Origin: Ignelater luminosus
Taxonomy: Eukaryota; Arthropoda; Insecta; Coleoptera; Elateridae
DNA length: 64,000 nucleotides
NCBI GenBank assembly: GCA_011009095.1
Contig: VTPC01090691.1
Coordinates: forward strand, 189,448-253,447
Direction of reading: 5' to 3'
This document shows, piece after piece, positions 36,077 to 49,640 of the stretch. Positions within the stretch are counted from its first letter, which is position 1; the number at the start of each line of letters is the position of its first letter. Both the position numbers and the translations under genes were made by a program. The notes below the pieces were generated by a model. It ran no database searches. It was not told the origin of the DNA and was given only the letters and a program-made list of their open reading frames with translations.

Positions 36077-36225
36077 TATTGAGTAGGTTAATAAAGGTAC
36101 TTCTTTAAGCTTTTGATTTTTATTTAATTTTCTCTACCGTTTTCGTTGTTCCTAGAACGAAACCGATAGAGAAAATTCAATAAAAATCAAAAACTCAAGA
36201 AAGTACCTTTATTAACCTACTTAAT
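36077..36225. repeat. Foldback hairpin, about 70-bp arms around a tiny loop
   Basis: The left arm starts TATTGAGTAGGTTAATAAAG and the right arm, read in reverse complement from 36225, starts TATTAAGTAGGTTAATAAAG. The similarity runs the whole length through TTTTGATTTTTATT and AATTTTCTCTA to TTTCGTT. About eight mismatches occur over 70 paired bases, and the loop is a few bases at GTTCCTAGAAC. A transcript of the intron would fold into a long stem. It may be a foldback transposable element or a hairpin-RNA source. Confidence 0.85.
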
Positions 36226-39200
36226 ATCATTTAGAAATTGATCTCCTATTTAGAAAATAAAATCCCATTGAAGTAAACTAAACAAATAATTTTCCAGTAA
36301 TTTCTTATATGCAAATTGCAAACTTTTCTCAAAAAATGTTTTACTTCCCGCCATTCTTTATCTGATAGACACTGACGCGAAATTTCTTCATTTTTACATT
36401 TACAATTTTCAATCATCCAAACGCTGGCTCAAAATTTCAATTCCATGACTAAAAAGCGGAAAGTTTCTTATAGCAGCCACCATTTCCATTTGAAAACATG
36501 AAAGCGTTCTGGGTTTCCTATCTGGAGATTGAAGATTCGAATCCCCAGACCAAGTGTTTTCAGTACGATTTTTAGTTATTTTCACTTTTTTGTAAACAAG
36601 TTTCAGTCCGTAAATGTAGAAATTAAACAAAATGGTTTTAATTTCCTTTAAAATCATAAATTAAACAGAAACAGTTTGCTACCCTGCAAGAACAATGAGC
36701 TTTGGTTGTTTTAAAATCTTAGATTTGAACTAAATCCTGATGGTCCTAAATACAGAAAACTGTAATTAACATACGGGCTGTTTGATAATAAATGAGTCTG
36801 AAATAGAAGGAAGAGTTTTACACAATTTATTTTACTGCGACGAATGGAAGAAAGTTGAGAAAATCTACCCTCATTTTATGTACAGCTTTTTGCATAAATA
36901 ATGTCGCAAATCATTTCTTTAATGAAGCAATTAACTAAATATACGAAATCTAATTTCATATTAATTATCTAAAGTCGTCTTATGGGCTCTTAGGAAACAA
37001 ATTGTATGTAATTAATGCTAAATCAGATTTTGTCTTTTGCTCAGTTCATTCGTTAAGAGAACGTACTGCGACATTATTTATGCAAAAAGCGTACACCATC
37101 ATATATGATGGTTAAACCTTATACCTGTTTTTTCTAGCATAGGAACCGATGAACAAATTTGTAGATCTTAAACGGTGGTGACCAAAAAATCAAAGAACTC
37201 ATATTTTCAATTTGAGAATTCGTATCCGAGAAATATTACCACCACATGGTGGTACTGAAACAAGGAGACTGAAACTAGAAAAATGAAGATGTCTTGTTCT
37301 CATAGGACAATAAATCGAGTCGCACAGCTTGGGTTGTAAATTCCGAGAGTTATCCTGCACTGCCTAACTTTGGGTGCAGACAATTATGTATTACCTATTT
37401 TCAAATTTGCATCAAAGAAGAAATAAAATCAGCTAAAAGTGAACAGAATTTCTTGTGTTGTAAAAAAAGCACGGGAAACCTTCTAGGCCACACAATATTT
37501 TTAAAAGTCTAAGTTGGGTACTAAACATTCTTTTAGCCATATAATTAAATAAATTAGTACAAATCGGATGCAAATTTATCTTTTTAGCATAAGAGTTCTT
37601 TAAGTTACCCTTAAAATAGCCTTGAGAAATAGATTTGTTTTTCCTAGAGATCACGCACTTTCGAAGAATGAATAATTTCTAAAAATTTCTCCAACACAGT
37701 ATCTTGTGGCAAGAAGAGAGAATTTTCAAATAAAAAGGAATAAGAAGAGTCACTATAATAAGTGAAGCTTATTGAAGTTCTCAAAAATATTCCTCAGCTA
37801 AACTAGACAGAAGAGTAAAGAAAAGCAAACAGTGTTTAATCATCAAAGACAAGCCGATGCATTAATACTCCAAAATTGACTGCGATGCTAGAGGATGAGT
37901 TAGAATTCTATAAAAATTCAAAGTTTAGGGGCAATAGAATCATCATACTTTGTTTATTAATCACAGTGTAGGGCAAAATGTTGAGAACAGATGTCAAGTA
38001 ACAGTGCCATCGATAAAATTAAATGAAATGGGTTTAATTTGCTTAATTAATTTTATCATTTGAGAATCACTAGATTTAAAATTTAATTTTTGAAGATGTT
38101 AGTAACTATGGAAAGTTCGATCCCGAACAAGGTTTGAACCTTCCGTATGTATTTATGGCAGCTTGGCATTTAACTTTATGAAGACACCTACAAAAGGGAA
38201 GTTAAGAGGTAAAATTAAATTGATTTCAGCTTGGAAAAAGGCTAGTAACTTATGTACATAAATCACCGATTTTTAAAGAATCACAAATTAGTTTGGGGAG
38301 ATTAAAAAAGTTGACAGTTCTCTCTCTATTAAGAACAAAATGAACTGCACACTTCAGTTATCATTGGAAAATTCAGGGAACTGATTTACTTAACAAATCG
38401 AGCAAAACCTTCATGATGAGACTGGACTTTAAATTAACAATAAAACAGGAAAAGTAGTAGAGCAAGTTAACTATTATTTCCTTCCAACTTTGAGACAGAG
38501 TATTTTTTAGGCGACTGAGAACGTAATTTATTTGAGAAACTAACATCTGGATGCTCTAGGACAAAACCAGATTAAAAGGTAATTCTTGGGAAAAGCTGCC
38601 ATTAACTAATGAACTATCAGGGTTCATAGCTTGTAGTATTTATCGTGACAGTCATTTTTTCATCAGTTTTCCCTAAGGCTAATTCTGATTTGCGGAGATA
38701 GAAGAAAGATAAAAGAAGGCCATCACTTCCATACAATGTAGCCCTCAGTGGCACACAACTACCTTATCATCATCACTAAACTAGCGCTTCATCAAAAATA
38801 TAATTAAACTGAAGAAATATCAATAACAAGAATAAATGAAGCCTCGATGACAAAAGAAATTATAAACACAAACTATTAAGAGTTCCGAGGGTTCCTTATA
38901 AGACTTACAGATGGGAGGGGGATACAAAATGTCCTTCAAAACCAGAAGGTAGTGGCTATAAGGTCATTCTTTCTAAAGATATTTTTTGTAATTTTTATTA
39001 AATTTAGCAAATCAGTTCATTGCAGATTTTTCTATAAAAAGAACAAGGAAACTTCACGCCTTGCTGCAGGTTTCTTTAACAGTAACTTAAATTGTTATTG
39101 TTTCGCTCATTATATCGTTTTGAAATTGTTTTGTTGTCTTTAGAGAAATTATTCCAGTTTGTTTTTTCTTCTAGAAGTTATTGTTTTCTTTAAATAAATT

Positions 39201-40485
39201 AATTGTTTATTGTAGGTGTAATTTAAAAAATTCTTTTCAAATATGAAAAAACATTTGTTTATCAGAAATCCATCTTTTTGACACTACACAGTACAAGTTT
39301 TGTTTATAGAGGAAGTTTGAATTTATTCTTGTATTTACAATCTTTTATGAAAACAGTTACAACATCATACACTTAAAATAGAGCATTTTAGAATTAATTA
39401 ACGTCAAGAAAATCAATTATCTATAATTAATAACCCGACAGCAACCAAGCAGGGAGCCGACCGACAGTAAAAAGGACATTTAGTGATTAGTTGTAGGAGT
39501 TTCACCGTATTATTAAAGAATGACCACGTTCCTTCTTCATTCCATTCCAACACATTCGTTCTAAGAATAAGCTATTTTAAATTGTATGCATTCAGAATTT
39601 TATAATGACCGGATTAGAATTTTTTCTTCGGTTTTTTCTCCTTTACTTATCGATGTGTGGACATAACAATAGAAACATTAAGCCATATTTATTTTTATAT
39701 TAGTCAACAGGACATAGAGTAATATTCATTATAATAGATACACACATTAGTATTGTAAGAGAAGGTTTAATGATTTAATTTAATAGAATCTAATCTTTTT
39801 TTCCCTTATTCTTGTCCATTATTATAAACTATTAACAGGCATTTCTAAGCCTAAATTTAATTAATGTGATTCAAGAGTAAATCCCGTGAAAAATCTCACT
39901 TAATCTTCGGGCTACTCATCTTTTCATTAAGTTACATATTTGTTTAGGTTCATATTATTATTCATTATCGTGTTATATAAGATTAATCTCTTTATTTTTA
40001 AATTAATTTTGTAAACTATTAAAAAATATAAAAAAAGTGCTTCTTTATAAAAAAAAATGCGGCAAAGAGTTGACCCCTTAAATAGGGTAAAATTTAGATG
40101 GTCTCTCGATGAATTGCTCTTTAATTTGTGACAAATAAGAATTAGGGTTGGAAAGCTTTATAGCACTTATTTATCCCTCTTACATTAACTTACATCCAAT
40201 AGCAGTAGCCCTACTACATTTTACAAGTCCCCCTAGAATAAAAACAATCCACCATATCAGGCTTGCTTTAGAAGGGGATGAATTCTAGTGAACTTGTGCA
40301 TGAGAAAAGTTTTCTTTTCATTTTATTTTCGTTCATTCTCAGATGGAATACAACAAGCTTGATTTCGTACAAATATATGATTCTTTTCTGATAGTATATC
40401 ACCTACAGGATACCAGCTTTCTGTCAAAACGCGGAATCTAACGTTTGGCTCGGTTTGAAATGAAAACTTTCAAGCTTATAATTAT
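36226..40485. other. Intronic stretch without recognised genes
   Basis: AT-rich. A perfect 18-bp palindrome ACCATCATATATGATGGT is at 37095-37112. A small GC-richer patch (CCGACAGCAACCAAGCAGGG) occurs near 39434. Open frames are short and lack known domains. Confidence 0.5.
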
Positions 40486-40489
40486 CATC

Positions 40490-42660
40490 CCTCCGCAGAA
40501 GGTCATAAAGATGGGAACGATTGCAATTGTTGATCACAAAGCAAACAAAAGAAGGCTCTAAGGACGTAACTATCGGAGGCGGTCGTTAACAAAGGCTTTT
40601 CCGTTTAAAAAAAAAAACTTGGCATTTCTACAAAGGGGACTGCTGGGCAGAACGAAGTCCGATTTCAGCAAAGCGTGACCCCTAATTTCACAAAAATTTT
40701 CCGTAACTAAGCTTTGAAGACGTACCTAGATAATCGGCCGCCGGAGGCGTCCTTGAATATAGCCTTCTTCAACTTCAAGTCGGAGTTTGGCAATGTCAGT
40801 CGGGAAGCGTGACCTTTAACTTTACAACTATACTTCTTTAGAAATGCCTTGAGAACATAATACGACAGTCAGCCCCAAAGGCGGTCTTTAGTTAAGACGT
40901 CTATGCTTACAATAACCACCATTAAGAAGGAATCTGATATTGAATTCGATTGTAGATCCAACTTTACAAAAACTTACCTCAAGAAAACTTCTAGGACGTA
41001 TTCCAATAGTCGACTGCCTGAGCTTACAATAGTCATCCTTAACAAAAAATTTGTTATTGCTGTCGAAGGTGGCAGTGATACCGAGGGCGATCTCTAACTT
41101 TACAAAACTCTTTCTAAAGCAGTCTCTGAGCTACACCCTGATAGTCGAGTACCGGAGGTGGCTTTGAATGACTTCTAAGTTTACAACAGCCACCTTTAAG
41201 AAGGAATTTGACATTGCCGCTAAAGGTAACAATGTTAGGCAGGGTGAAGTCTAATTGCAGATCGCTAAGTGAAACCTCCAACTTTGTAAAGATTTCTCTT
41301 TAAGAAGACTCTGAGGGTGCGGTTGAATGAAAACACGAGGCGCCACCTCTAACTCTAGGACCGTTTTTCTTAAGTAACAGACTTACAATTAAAGTAAATG
41401 GCAGCACCACCTAACAAGGAAAATTTACAATTGAGGACGACTTTTAATAAAGACTTCTAGACTTACAGTAGCCAGCTTTAAGAAGAAATTTGGCATTGCC
41501 GACAAAGTCGTCAATATTAGGCAGAGCGAAGTGCAATTGCAAATCGCAAAACTGCGACGTCTAACATTGCTAAAATTCTTCTTTGAGAAATCTGAGAACT
41601 CAGGCCGACAGTGAAGACTTCTAGCTTATAATGGCTACCCTTAAAAAGGAATCTTTTATGGTGAGAAGCGAAGCCCGATTGTAGACCGCAAGGTACAACC
41701 AAAGATATTATATACTTAGGTAGATGCAGGATTGTGTTTCAAGGTTGAGGTAAACATCTTTATGGGTGAAGGGCAAGCGAGGCGAGAAATCCCACCGTAA
41801 AGACCAGACGTGCGCAAAAGTGATGCTCAAAATAGGCGGTAGCACGTCCGAAACATTTAAACCATTTTAAATGTCACGTGCAACTTCTCAATTTCCGTAA
41901 TCCACGCAAACTCGTCGCGCAGGCGTGGTCTTTACGATACTTCTTTCCTCTGCACCTGCCCCTTGCCAATAAGTATGTTTGCCTCAACCGATTACATGCG
42001 CCTGAATCCGGTATCTATTATTACTCGTAAGTAATATATAATATCTTTGGGTACAACCTCTAACTTTACAGAAACTTTTCTGAAGAAGGCTTTGAATGGG
42101 AAACCGGACAGTCGGCCGCCGGAGGCGGCCTTGAGTGAAAACGCGAAGCGCCACCTCTAACTCCAGATCAAATTTTTCTTAAATAATAAGCTTAGAATTT
42201 TATGATAAATAGAGGCAGTGCTTAACAAAGGGAATCTACAAAAACTTATTTGAAAAAGCTTTTGGGACAGCTTTAAATGAAGACTTTTAAGATTACAACA
42301 GCCACCTACAAAAAGAAGTCAATAAAGACGTCATTGCTATGCAGGGCAAAGTCAGATTGAAGGTCGCGTAGCGCGATCTCTAACTTTAATAAAATTTCTC
42401 TTTAAAAAGACTATAAAAGTTTAGTCCGACAGTGGAGACTTCTAAACTCACGCTTAAGAAGAAATCTCTGTTATCATTTCGCAAAGATGCGACTGTAGAT
42501 CGCAATGCGCTACCTCTAACTTTACAAAGGTATAATCCAAAAGTAGGCCGCCGGAGGCGGCCTTGAATAGAAACGTCGTGCGTCGTTCTAACTACAGGAT
42601 AATTATTCTTCTTTTATCATAAGTTTACAAATGTGATAGTAACAGTACTTAACTGGGAGA
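40490..42660. repeat. Array of diverged GC-richer repeats with a GGCCGCC-GGA-GGCGGCC core
   Basis: The same string of short blocks recurs in order: GCCGCCGGAGGCGGCCTTGA; a segment ending GCGCCACCTCTAACTC; ACAGCCACCTTTAAGAAG; GGAATTTGGCATTGCCGAC; GGCAGAGCGAAGTGCAATTG with CAGATCGC; then ACCTCTAACTTTACAAA, TTTCTCTTTAAGAAGACT and a CCGACAGTCG lead-in to the next core. Cores or their derivatives occur near 40575, 40737, 40871, 41150, 41317, 42115 and 42548. The gGCCGCC/GGCGGCC arms form a 7-bp stem with a 3-nt loop. Units are partly deleted, so spacing varies from about 130 to 800 bp. No protein-coding frame is kept. Confidence 0.75.
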
Positions 42661-45600
42661 ATCTGAACTAGATAGCTGTCCGTCGCACATTCCTAGATCT
42701 GTCGTTTTGAACAGAGAATTAAAATTCTTTATTTTACGTACAAGACAAAAAAACAAACAGATTTATCTGAGATGAAAGAATGTTTACTATACCTTTAAAA
42801 TATCTCAAGTTGGCAAATTACAATCAAATATTTGTTTATTATTTTGAAAATATCTTGTATGTTATTCATGTTTTAATTTTCAGTTTCATAATTCGAGTTT
42901 ACTAGAAAACAAAATTCATTATGTAAATTTAAAGGCTACTCATAGATCATCATCATCTCAATTGATAATTAAATCGTAAACCTTGATTTTTGTTAGACAT
43001 TTAGCAACCTTTAACGTCACAATAGTTTTCCCTCAAAGAACCATTCCTAAAGGTTAGCTATCGCTTCATAAACGCCTTTATCATTTATTAAGAGAGTAAA
43101 GCACAACTGTGTGACGAATTCATTTATCGTATTTGTACTATCTCTAACAGCTTCTAATTAGCGATTAATAGAAATAAAAGTACAACTAGAACATTTCTTG
43201 TTTTTCTGTCTAATAGTTTAAACTTTCTTAAGGATTCTATAAAGTACATTTGCCATATGATAACAACCGTAAAATCTGCTCTAGCATTATTTGCATGTTG
43301 GCTATAAATAGTTTCTATGATTAATAAAAGTCTTGATGGAAGAGTTTTCTGTCTTCAGGTTTTTCTAGTAGAGTAAGCATAATAACGCAGAGACATCTAG
43401 TAGTAGGTTTTCTTAAGTTATCTTGAAGACTTTGTATTAGTTTTTTAATTCGATTCTTTCTCTGTTTTACGCTCTAGAAGAGTGCCCAATTTTTTAGAAG
43501 GATAGAAGTTTTTGGGTTTTGATATCCATGGCGATCTCCACTTTATTGGTTAACAGATAAAAGAATCCTACAGAAAGAATATCCTTGAAAAACCAGATGG
43601 CGTTACATTACATCTCACGAACAATCAGAAAGTGACTACTATGTAGAATGAGAATTTTTATACGCAAATGCAAAGCTTATTCCTGAACTAGAACTGCTGT
43701 CTCGCATGAAAACAAAGCATCTAAAAAAATCAGAATTTTCTATTCTAGCAAGTATAGTACACCACCAATAATTGGATGAGGGAAATCTTCTCAATGCGTA
43801 AATTAGTTACTGAAGACTAAAGGCACTAAAACGAAAAATTTCGCTCTTGATTAGGTTTCTTTTGCAGTCCTCCTTGCTAAGAACTATTCACACTATTTCA
43901 AGACCAAAAATTCAAAATTCTGGATATTTTCTCTAATTATTAAGCAAAAGGCTTTATTACAACAGTCTCAAGGCTCAATTCAAGCACGATAAACTGTAAA
44001 TTGAGAAAAACTAAAAAGCTTCAGGATAGCTTTGATCAAAACAACTATATAGCGTATTCGTCAATTTATTATAAATATTATTCACTTATTGTTTGATATA
44101 TCAAAACTTTCTTTTATTATAAAAGAAATTCTTAAATGACAGATTCATTGTAATAATTTGCTCCTATCTGACTAGTCACAAACGTAATTTTTTTGGTGGG
44201 AAATCAACTCAATAAATAATAATAATATTATGATGGTATCGCTATTATAACATTTGAAACGCGAATGTGACAGCTGTAAAAGCTTAGCTTATTAATGAGC
44301 CTGGCAACAAATATAAAAGGCTTGAATATCATAGTTCCTACTGTGAGAGAAGGGGTCAACTGATTATCGACACATGAAAAGGCATATTTCCTTTGGTAAT
44401 AAGAAGTGTATAGTATGTATATAAATATACTACGTAGACTTATTTTGAAAGTGATTGCACTATTACACCTATTAATTTAAAGGACTTAGGTCTAATAACA
44501 GTGGTGTGGTCCCCCCGTCTATAATTACCAACACTGCTAATGTGTAAATAATTACTCCAGTTCAAGGTATTTCACGATCGGTATCAACGAAAAAAACACC
44601 CTATAATCTTATGTTCTTAATACGTTCACAAATTATCATAATTCGGGCTTGGTTCTGTTGTATTATTCTCAATTTTCCTGCGTGTTTAATTTAGTGTGGC
44701 TCAATTCTTAGGAAACATTTACATGTTAGATTGCTCCCTTGCATGCAGACGCTATTATTAATTCTAATTTTAAGAGGCTGCTTATTATTATTAAGCGAAA
44801 ACTTTAAAAGTTTTGTGTCCAGCAATTCCAGTTCTCCTCCCTTCTCTAATAAGCGAAAGTAACTAACTAACTAACTACAATTAAAGAAAACGTTTGTAAA
44901 ACGATCACGCAAACTAATATTTGATTAGAGTTAGCTTAATTTTAATTATAAGAAGTTAATGAAATGTTGGTTGTTGAAGGTAATGGATTATTGTGCGCTT
45001 AGATGATAGCATGTATAAAGAATTGCATATCGGTTTTTAAATTATTGGATATGGGTAAGATTTTGCGAGGGAGTAATCTTGGTTTTGTGCTGATGTTGAC
45101 CATAAATAATAATAAATGAAATGGGATTATGGTCTACCATCTTTCAGTGAATCTGATTGAAGTCTTACATATCAGAAAAATGTATATAACAAAATGCAAT
45201 TTTGTTTAAGAACGAGAAGAGATACCAGCTTCAAAACTCTCTGGCTTCTTTAGTTTTTTAAAAGCGTATTGGAATTTTCATGTTGTTAAAATAAAAATGG
45301 AAGTCGCCAAATTGCCGACTGTAAGTGTTGAGAGTTGTGTAGATAAAAACAATATTTTGGATAGATTCCCGAAACTAAAATTGTGACAAATAAATAAAAC
45401 TAGAAGTATTAAGAAAATAATAAAAGATATAATATTAAAGAAAGGGATAATCAAATTCAATTATGCCATTATGGAATTTTCAACATATAGTGTGTGCATT
45501 ATCGTGTCCTATATAGTTATAACAGTATAAGGACTAATAACATCTTCAAATAAAACTGCCTACTACACTGACAAAAAGAAACTGTACAACAATTATTTAG

Positions 45601-46640
45601 TTATTTTAATTAATATAATAATTTATTTCGTTAATTAATTTATTCTATAAAACTATCTTCTAATTTTAATACTACATAAATTATTATTATTCTTTCCTGT
45701 CTTATAGCATCGATTAATATAATATTGATTAACTTTTTAATAACTATACATTTTGTTTTTTTAATTATCATTCGATTATTATCTATTTCCACATTATAAA
45801 TTGTCAATTAAAATAAAAAATAAAAGAAGAAAAATAATTATTATCAATAATACATTATTTAGGTGAGGTTTCAATAAATTACCTACTTAGTCATCCTTTT
45901 TATTGTCATTTTTAATTAATTATATCATTTTGATTGTGCGTGCGTGTGTGTGTGCGTAAATATTATAACATACCGTCTTTCAATCTCAGTTCATTATTAC
46001 TATTATTACCATGGTCATTATTATTATTATTATTATTATTATTACACACAAAGCAAAAACTTTCTCCTCCGTAATATTGTGATTCAACCTTTCAGTAAAA
46101 CAATAAAAAATTTTAATAATAACAAAGAAAATAAAAAACTATAATTAAAGTCCATTATTTGGGAGATGTTATGATTTTGACAAAAAGTATGTATGTGCGT
46201 AAAGTACAATACCTGAAATTTTTCTCATATAAAATTGACCCCGAAAAAATGTCGGATTGTAGTACAGTTTTAAATAAATATTGCACAGAACAATTAAAAT
46301 CAACTACTTATTGTATCTTTCTACATGATGGCAGGAAAAATCTAGTTAGCCTTGGATTGGTGAAATATCGTCTACGGCGATATTGTAATTTATGCTGGAC
46401 GATAGCTACTGTCAAAACAATGGTTGCTTAATTTAATTTAATATTGAATAAATTAATAGAAAATACTTTTTGTTATTGTGCTTGCTCTTTAAGATCAAGA
46501 AGAATTTTAAAAAATGACTGTCGAGTTTTATGAAGTTAGTTTTGCTAGAAATTAAATAAAATAATCGAATACGGATACTCTGTAGGAGAGGATTAACCAT
46601 AGAGAGAATAAACTTATTAACTACTACAAACTGCACCGTT
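42661..46640. other. AT-rich intron, no genes; microsatellites
   Basis: No coding signal recognised. An (AACT)4 run lies at 44861-44876, a CG/TG-rich run at about 45936-45957, and (ATT)9 at 46017-46044. The part from 45590 to 46140 is extremely AT-rich. A 90-codon open frame at 46159-46431 shows no known domain. Confidence 0.5.
46017..46044. repeat. (ATT)n microsatellite
   Basis: Nine uninterrupted ATT units, preceded by an interrupted ATTACTATTATTACC run. Confidence 0.9.
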
Positions 46641-48240
46641 TGCAACGACTTACATTGCAATTGTATAGCGTTACGTAGCCGTATAGATCTTACATTCTGT
46701 TGTTAGTAAACGCAAGAAAATTTTCTTTCTATAGCTTTAGGTTGTGTATTGCTTTGCGTATCCAGTTTTTTACAAGAATAACAAACGTAAACTTGCAACT
46801 AGAATTTAGATTCTTTACGTTACGGTTACGCAAACCCTGAAGTTAGGTTATATTACAAAATCCCGCATTATTTCCGTCCAGTAACATTTCAATCTTGACA
46901 ATCTTTAATTTAATCCAATTCGGAAACAAATAGTTGCGTTCTCTAATTTTATAGCTTTACAGAGTGAACTTTACCAGAAATTTATAAATTTATAAATTTA
47001 TATTTCTCAGATTAATAATCTTAAAAGCGAACTTCAATAAATTTACGTAACGTAAGGCTACAAATTATTTCTTGCCTAACCGATTTTCATGCTCAATTGT
47101 TTCTAAATTTCTTGAGCTGTAAAATATAACTCTGTATCTCGAAAATTAAACATTTTACCTTACGAAAACGTTTTTATTGGGTAATAATCAATGAAAATCA
47201 TAATATTACGAGAACGTTACGGTTATAAGTAAGAGTATAATATACTTGATGTATATTCTTATCCTTATCATTCTTAAAAAATTACTTTTATTATCGTATA
47301 CTGTATATTTCAAACATGTAACGTAAAACTTAAGAACCTTAATCTCTTTTTATCAAGCGTCTAAAATTCATTTTTCTTTTGACCAAACAATGTTGTAAAT
47401 GAATTTGAAAATTCTGTAAATTCGATTAAAAGATTCGATTGTGTATTTTGTAAATTCAAATATTTTACGTTACGAAAACTAAAAGGATAAGTTTAGTTTA
47501 GTTTAGTTCTAATTTAAAATCTTACGGACGATACATAGATAGACGTAAACTGACGTTATTCTTTACGGAAATAAAATCAATCTCTCACTTTAAATTAGAA
47601 ATTACTGTTTGATTAACATTTTGATTATTTAATGCAATGCTTTGATTAAAGAGACAAATGTACGCTTCCACTTCAAAAACTAAATATCTACGTTACGGAA
47701 ACGGTACAATTACGGATAATAGCTTTGCCCTAGAATATAAGACAGTAATATGGAACAAAGTACAGAGCACGTTTACGTAAACTCGATAATATTATAATTT
47801 TTTCCAACATTTTACCTAGAAGTTTATTTTATCTAGAAAGCCTGCTTTCTTTCTAAATCCCATCTTTACATTTTAATAAGAAATATGCATTTCCAAAACG
47901 AGACTTTTACGTTACGAAGGCGGTATTTATTTTATAATTGATACTCTAAACTTGCTCTAAGAATTAATCCTTGATCTAGTACGTTACATAAAACCGAGAA
48001 ACGTAAAATAGCAGAATTTATAAGAGCAATCTATCGTCAAGTTTACAGTTTTCTGTTTACATTTACGTTGCGAAACGATACAGTTATATAAAGACAGAAT
48101 TAATTCTAATTCAATGTTTCTATTTAATAACATATACAAAATTAAAATTCAACCAATTCACATCGAAAGTTTTTAGGAAAGTCCATACGTAATTCTTGCG
48201 AAAAAGTACGTAAGCGTAACCTAAAGATTTTCTTAAGTGT
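46640..48240. repeat. Dispersed TTACGTTACG motif, at least twelve variants in 1.6 kb
   Basis: Variants appear at about 46671 (GTTACGTAGCC), 46814 (TTTACGTTACGGTTACG), 47042 (inverted, TTTACGTAACGTAA), 47156 (CCTTACGAAAACG), 47216 (GAACGTTACGG), 47322 (inverted), 47464 (TTTACGTTACGAAAAC), 47692 (TACGTTACGGAAACGG), 47773 (GTTTACGTAAAC), 47907 (TTTTACGTTACGAAGG), 47982 (GTACGTTACATAAA), 48061 (TTTACGTTGCGAAACG) and 48186-48230. Between them the sequence is AT-rich and not obviously tandem. It sits just inside the first intron, 1.4-3 kb past the first coding exon. Confidence 0.6.
46978..47004. repeat. Short tandem repeat (AAATTTAT)n
   Basis: About three copies of an 8-9-bp AT unit. A similar small run of GTTTA pentamers is at 47491-47508. 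Confidence 0.7.
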
Positions 48241-49640
48241 CTTCAAAACCATAAAATAGAGAACTTTGCTGTATTAATCATAGTTATCTCATTTAAGGTC
48301 TAATCGAGAAGATTAAAAATTTGCTAACAAAACTTTATCAAATTTCGAATCATCCTGTATGTTACAACATTATAATATTTAGAAAGTAAATTCAATTCAA
48401 TAGTAGTGACTGAACGCGATGAAAATGAATAATTACATTAATATCTCTACACTTAAATAAAAAATTAATTGCATTTAATGCAAAATCTAACCTAACTTTT
48501 TATTTAAATATATAAATAACTGAAAGAAAAAACAAACAAAAAAAAAGAATGTACACAAGAATAAAACAAATGAAAATATTTAAAGCCAATATGTATGTCA
48601 ATATTATTTCTTTGATGTCTAGCTGATAGGTTTTTTCTGGTTGAATTGATTTAATGTTAAACAGTTATTAATTATCGTCAATCGTGTATATACATATTTA
48701 AAGTTACACAGTTAGAAAAACACAAAAAATTAAGTTATGTGTTTGTAGTAGTATACAGAATTTAAGTCATTAATATTATGTTATATAGACAAGGTGAAAT
48801 TCTATCACACGTCACTCTTTCAACCATTGACATCTTTTTCCTAATTTTTTTCTCTTCTTTTACTTTTTAATTAAATTTCGACGCCTAACATCAACACAAC
48901 ATCCCTACTATTTTACAAATCAAACTTTCAATTATTCTGTCACATTTCTCAAGGTTTATTAAGATTATGATAAGTAACAATTATAAAATTTGACGAAGGT
49001 TAGTTCCAAAAAGATACTTTGATACAAAAACGGAAACTCAGGTAAACAATAGTTATACTGCTGTCACTTATTTTCTTTATAAGGCTAGCAGATAATCTTT
49101 CAAATTACATTAAATTACAGGTTTTAATAACGTACTAACCATTTCTAAATTATCGCTATATCCGTTTCCGTTTGACAAGAAGAAACGAACCCCTTAATAA
49201 TAATTATGACATGCCTAACAATATCGCAACATTTATAACACACCCTGTATGCAACACACAGCTTGTTTTTTAATTGGCAACAACTTTTTTGCGTTCTTTA
49301 TCGCAAATAAAATAATTGTTGTTTATTAATTAGCTTCAAGCAGTGTATTTGCTAATTTATATTCCATATTTATTCCAGTTGCGATTGTGATCATCGCATT
49401 TAAAATTCTTGCATGTACAGGTTGTTATTTGTCTCCTTTTTTCTCTTCTTTTACAAAATGATAAAAGTTTGATATTTCTTGATTTAAACACTAACATCTG
49501 TTTCCTCTTCAAATTTCCACATCTACATGTTATGTAGAAATCTAGTATTTTCTATCTCCACAACGGATATGCACCGTTTTGTAGATATTTATCAAGAGAA
49601 CTTTACTTATTCTAATTTTCAATAATAGAAACAGACTTAC
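48241..49640. other. 5' end of the EMX intron, no further genes
   Basis: AT-rich, with few CG dinucleotides. It ends at the splice donor. No coding frame continues past the GTAAGT donor beyond a short in-frame readthrough to a stop at 49612. Confidence 0.6.

Larger units (their letters stand above)
1436..49640 (-). other. 48.2-kb intron of the EMX-class gene
   Basis: The donor GTAAGT lies at 49640-49635 and the acceptor TTACAG at 1441-1436, both canonical and phase-compatible (1 nt + 2 nt = Gly). The joined protein reads FPGGPDIPGF, as expected for EMX proteins across this junction. Every element listed between these coordinates is intronic. Both orientations of transposon occur inside. I saw no other exon-like coding segment with a known domain in the intron, but a small extra EMX exon cannot be excluded without transcripts. 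Confidence 0.9.

Noticed and set aside
46159-46431. Plus-strand 90-codon open frame
   Set aside because: Lies in AT-rich intron, has no known domain and no supporting context.
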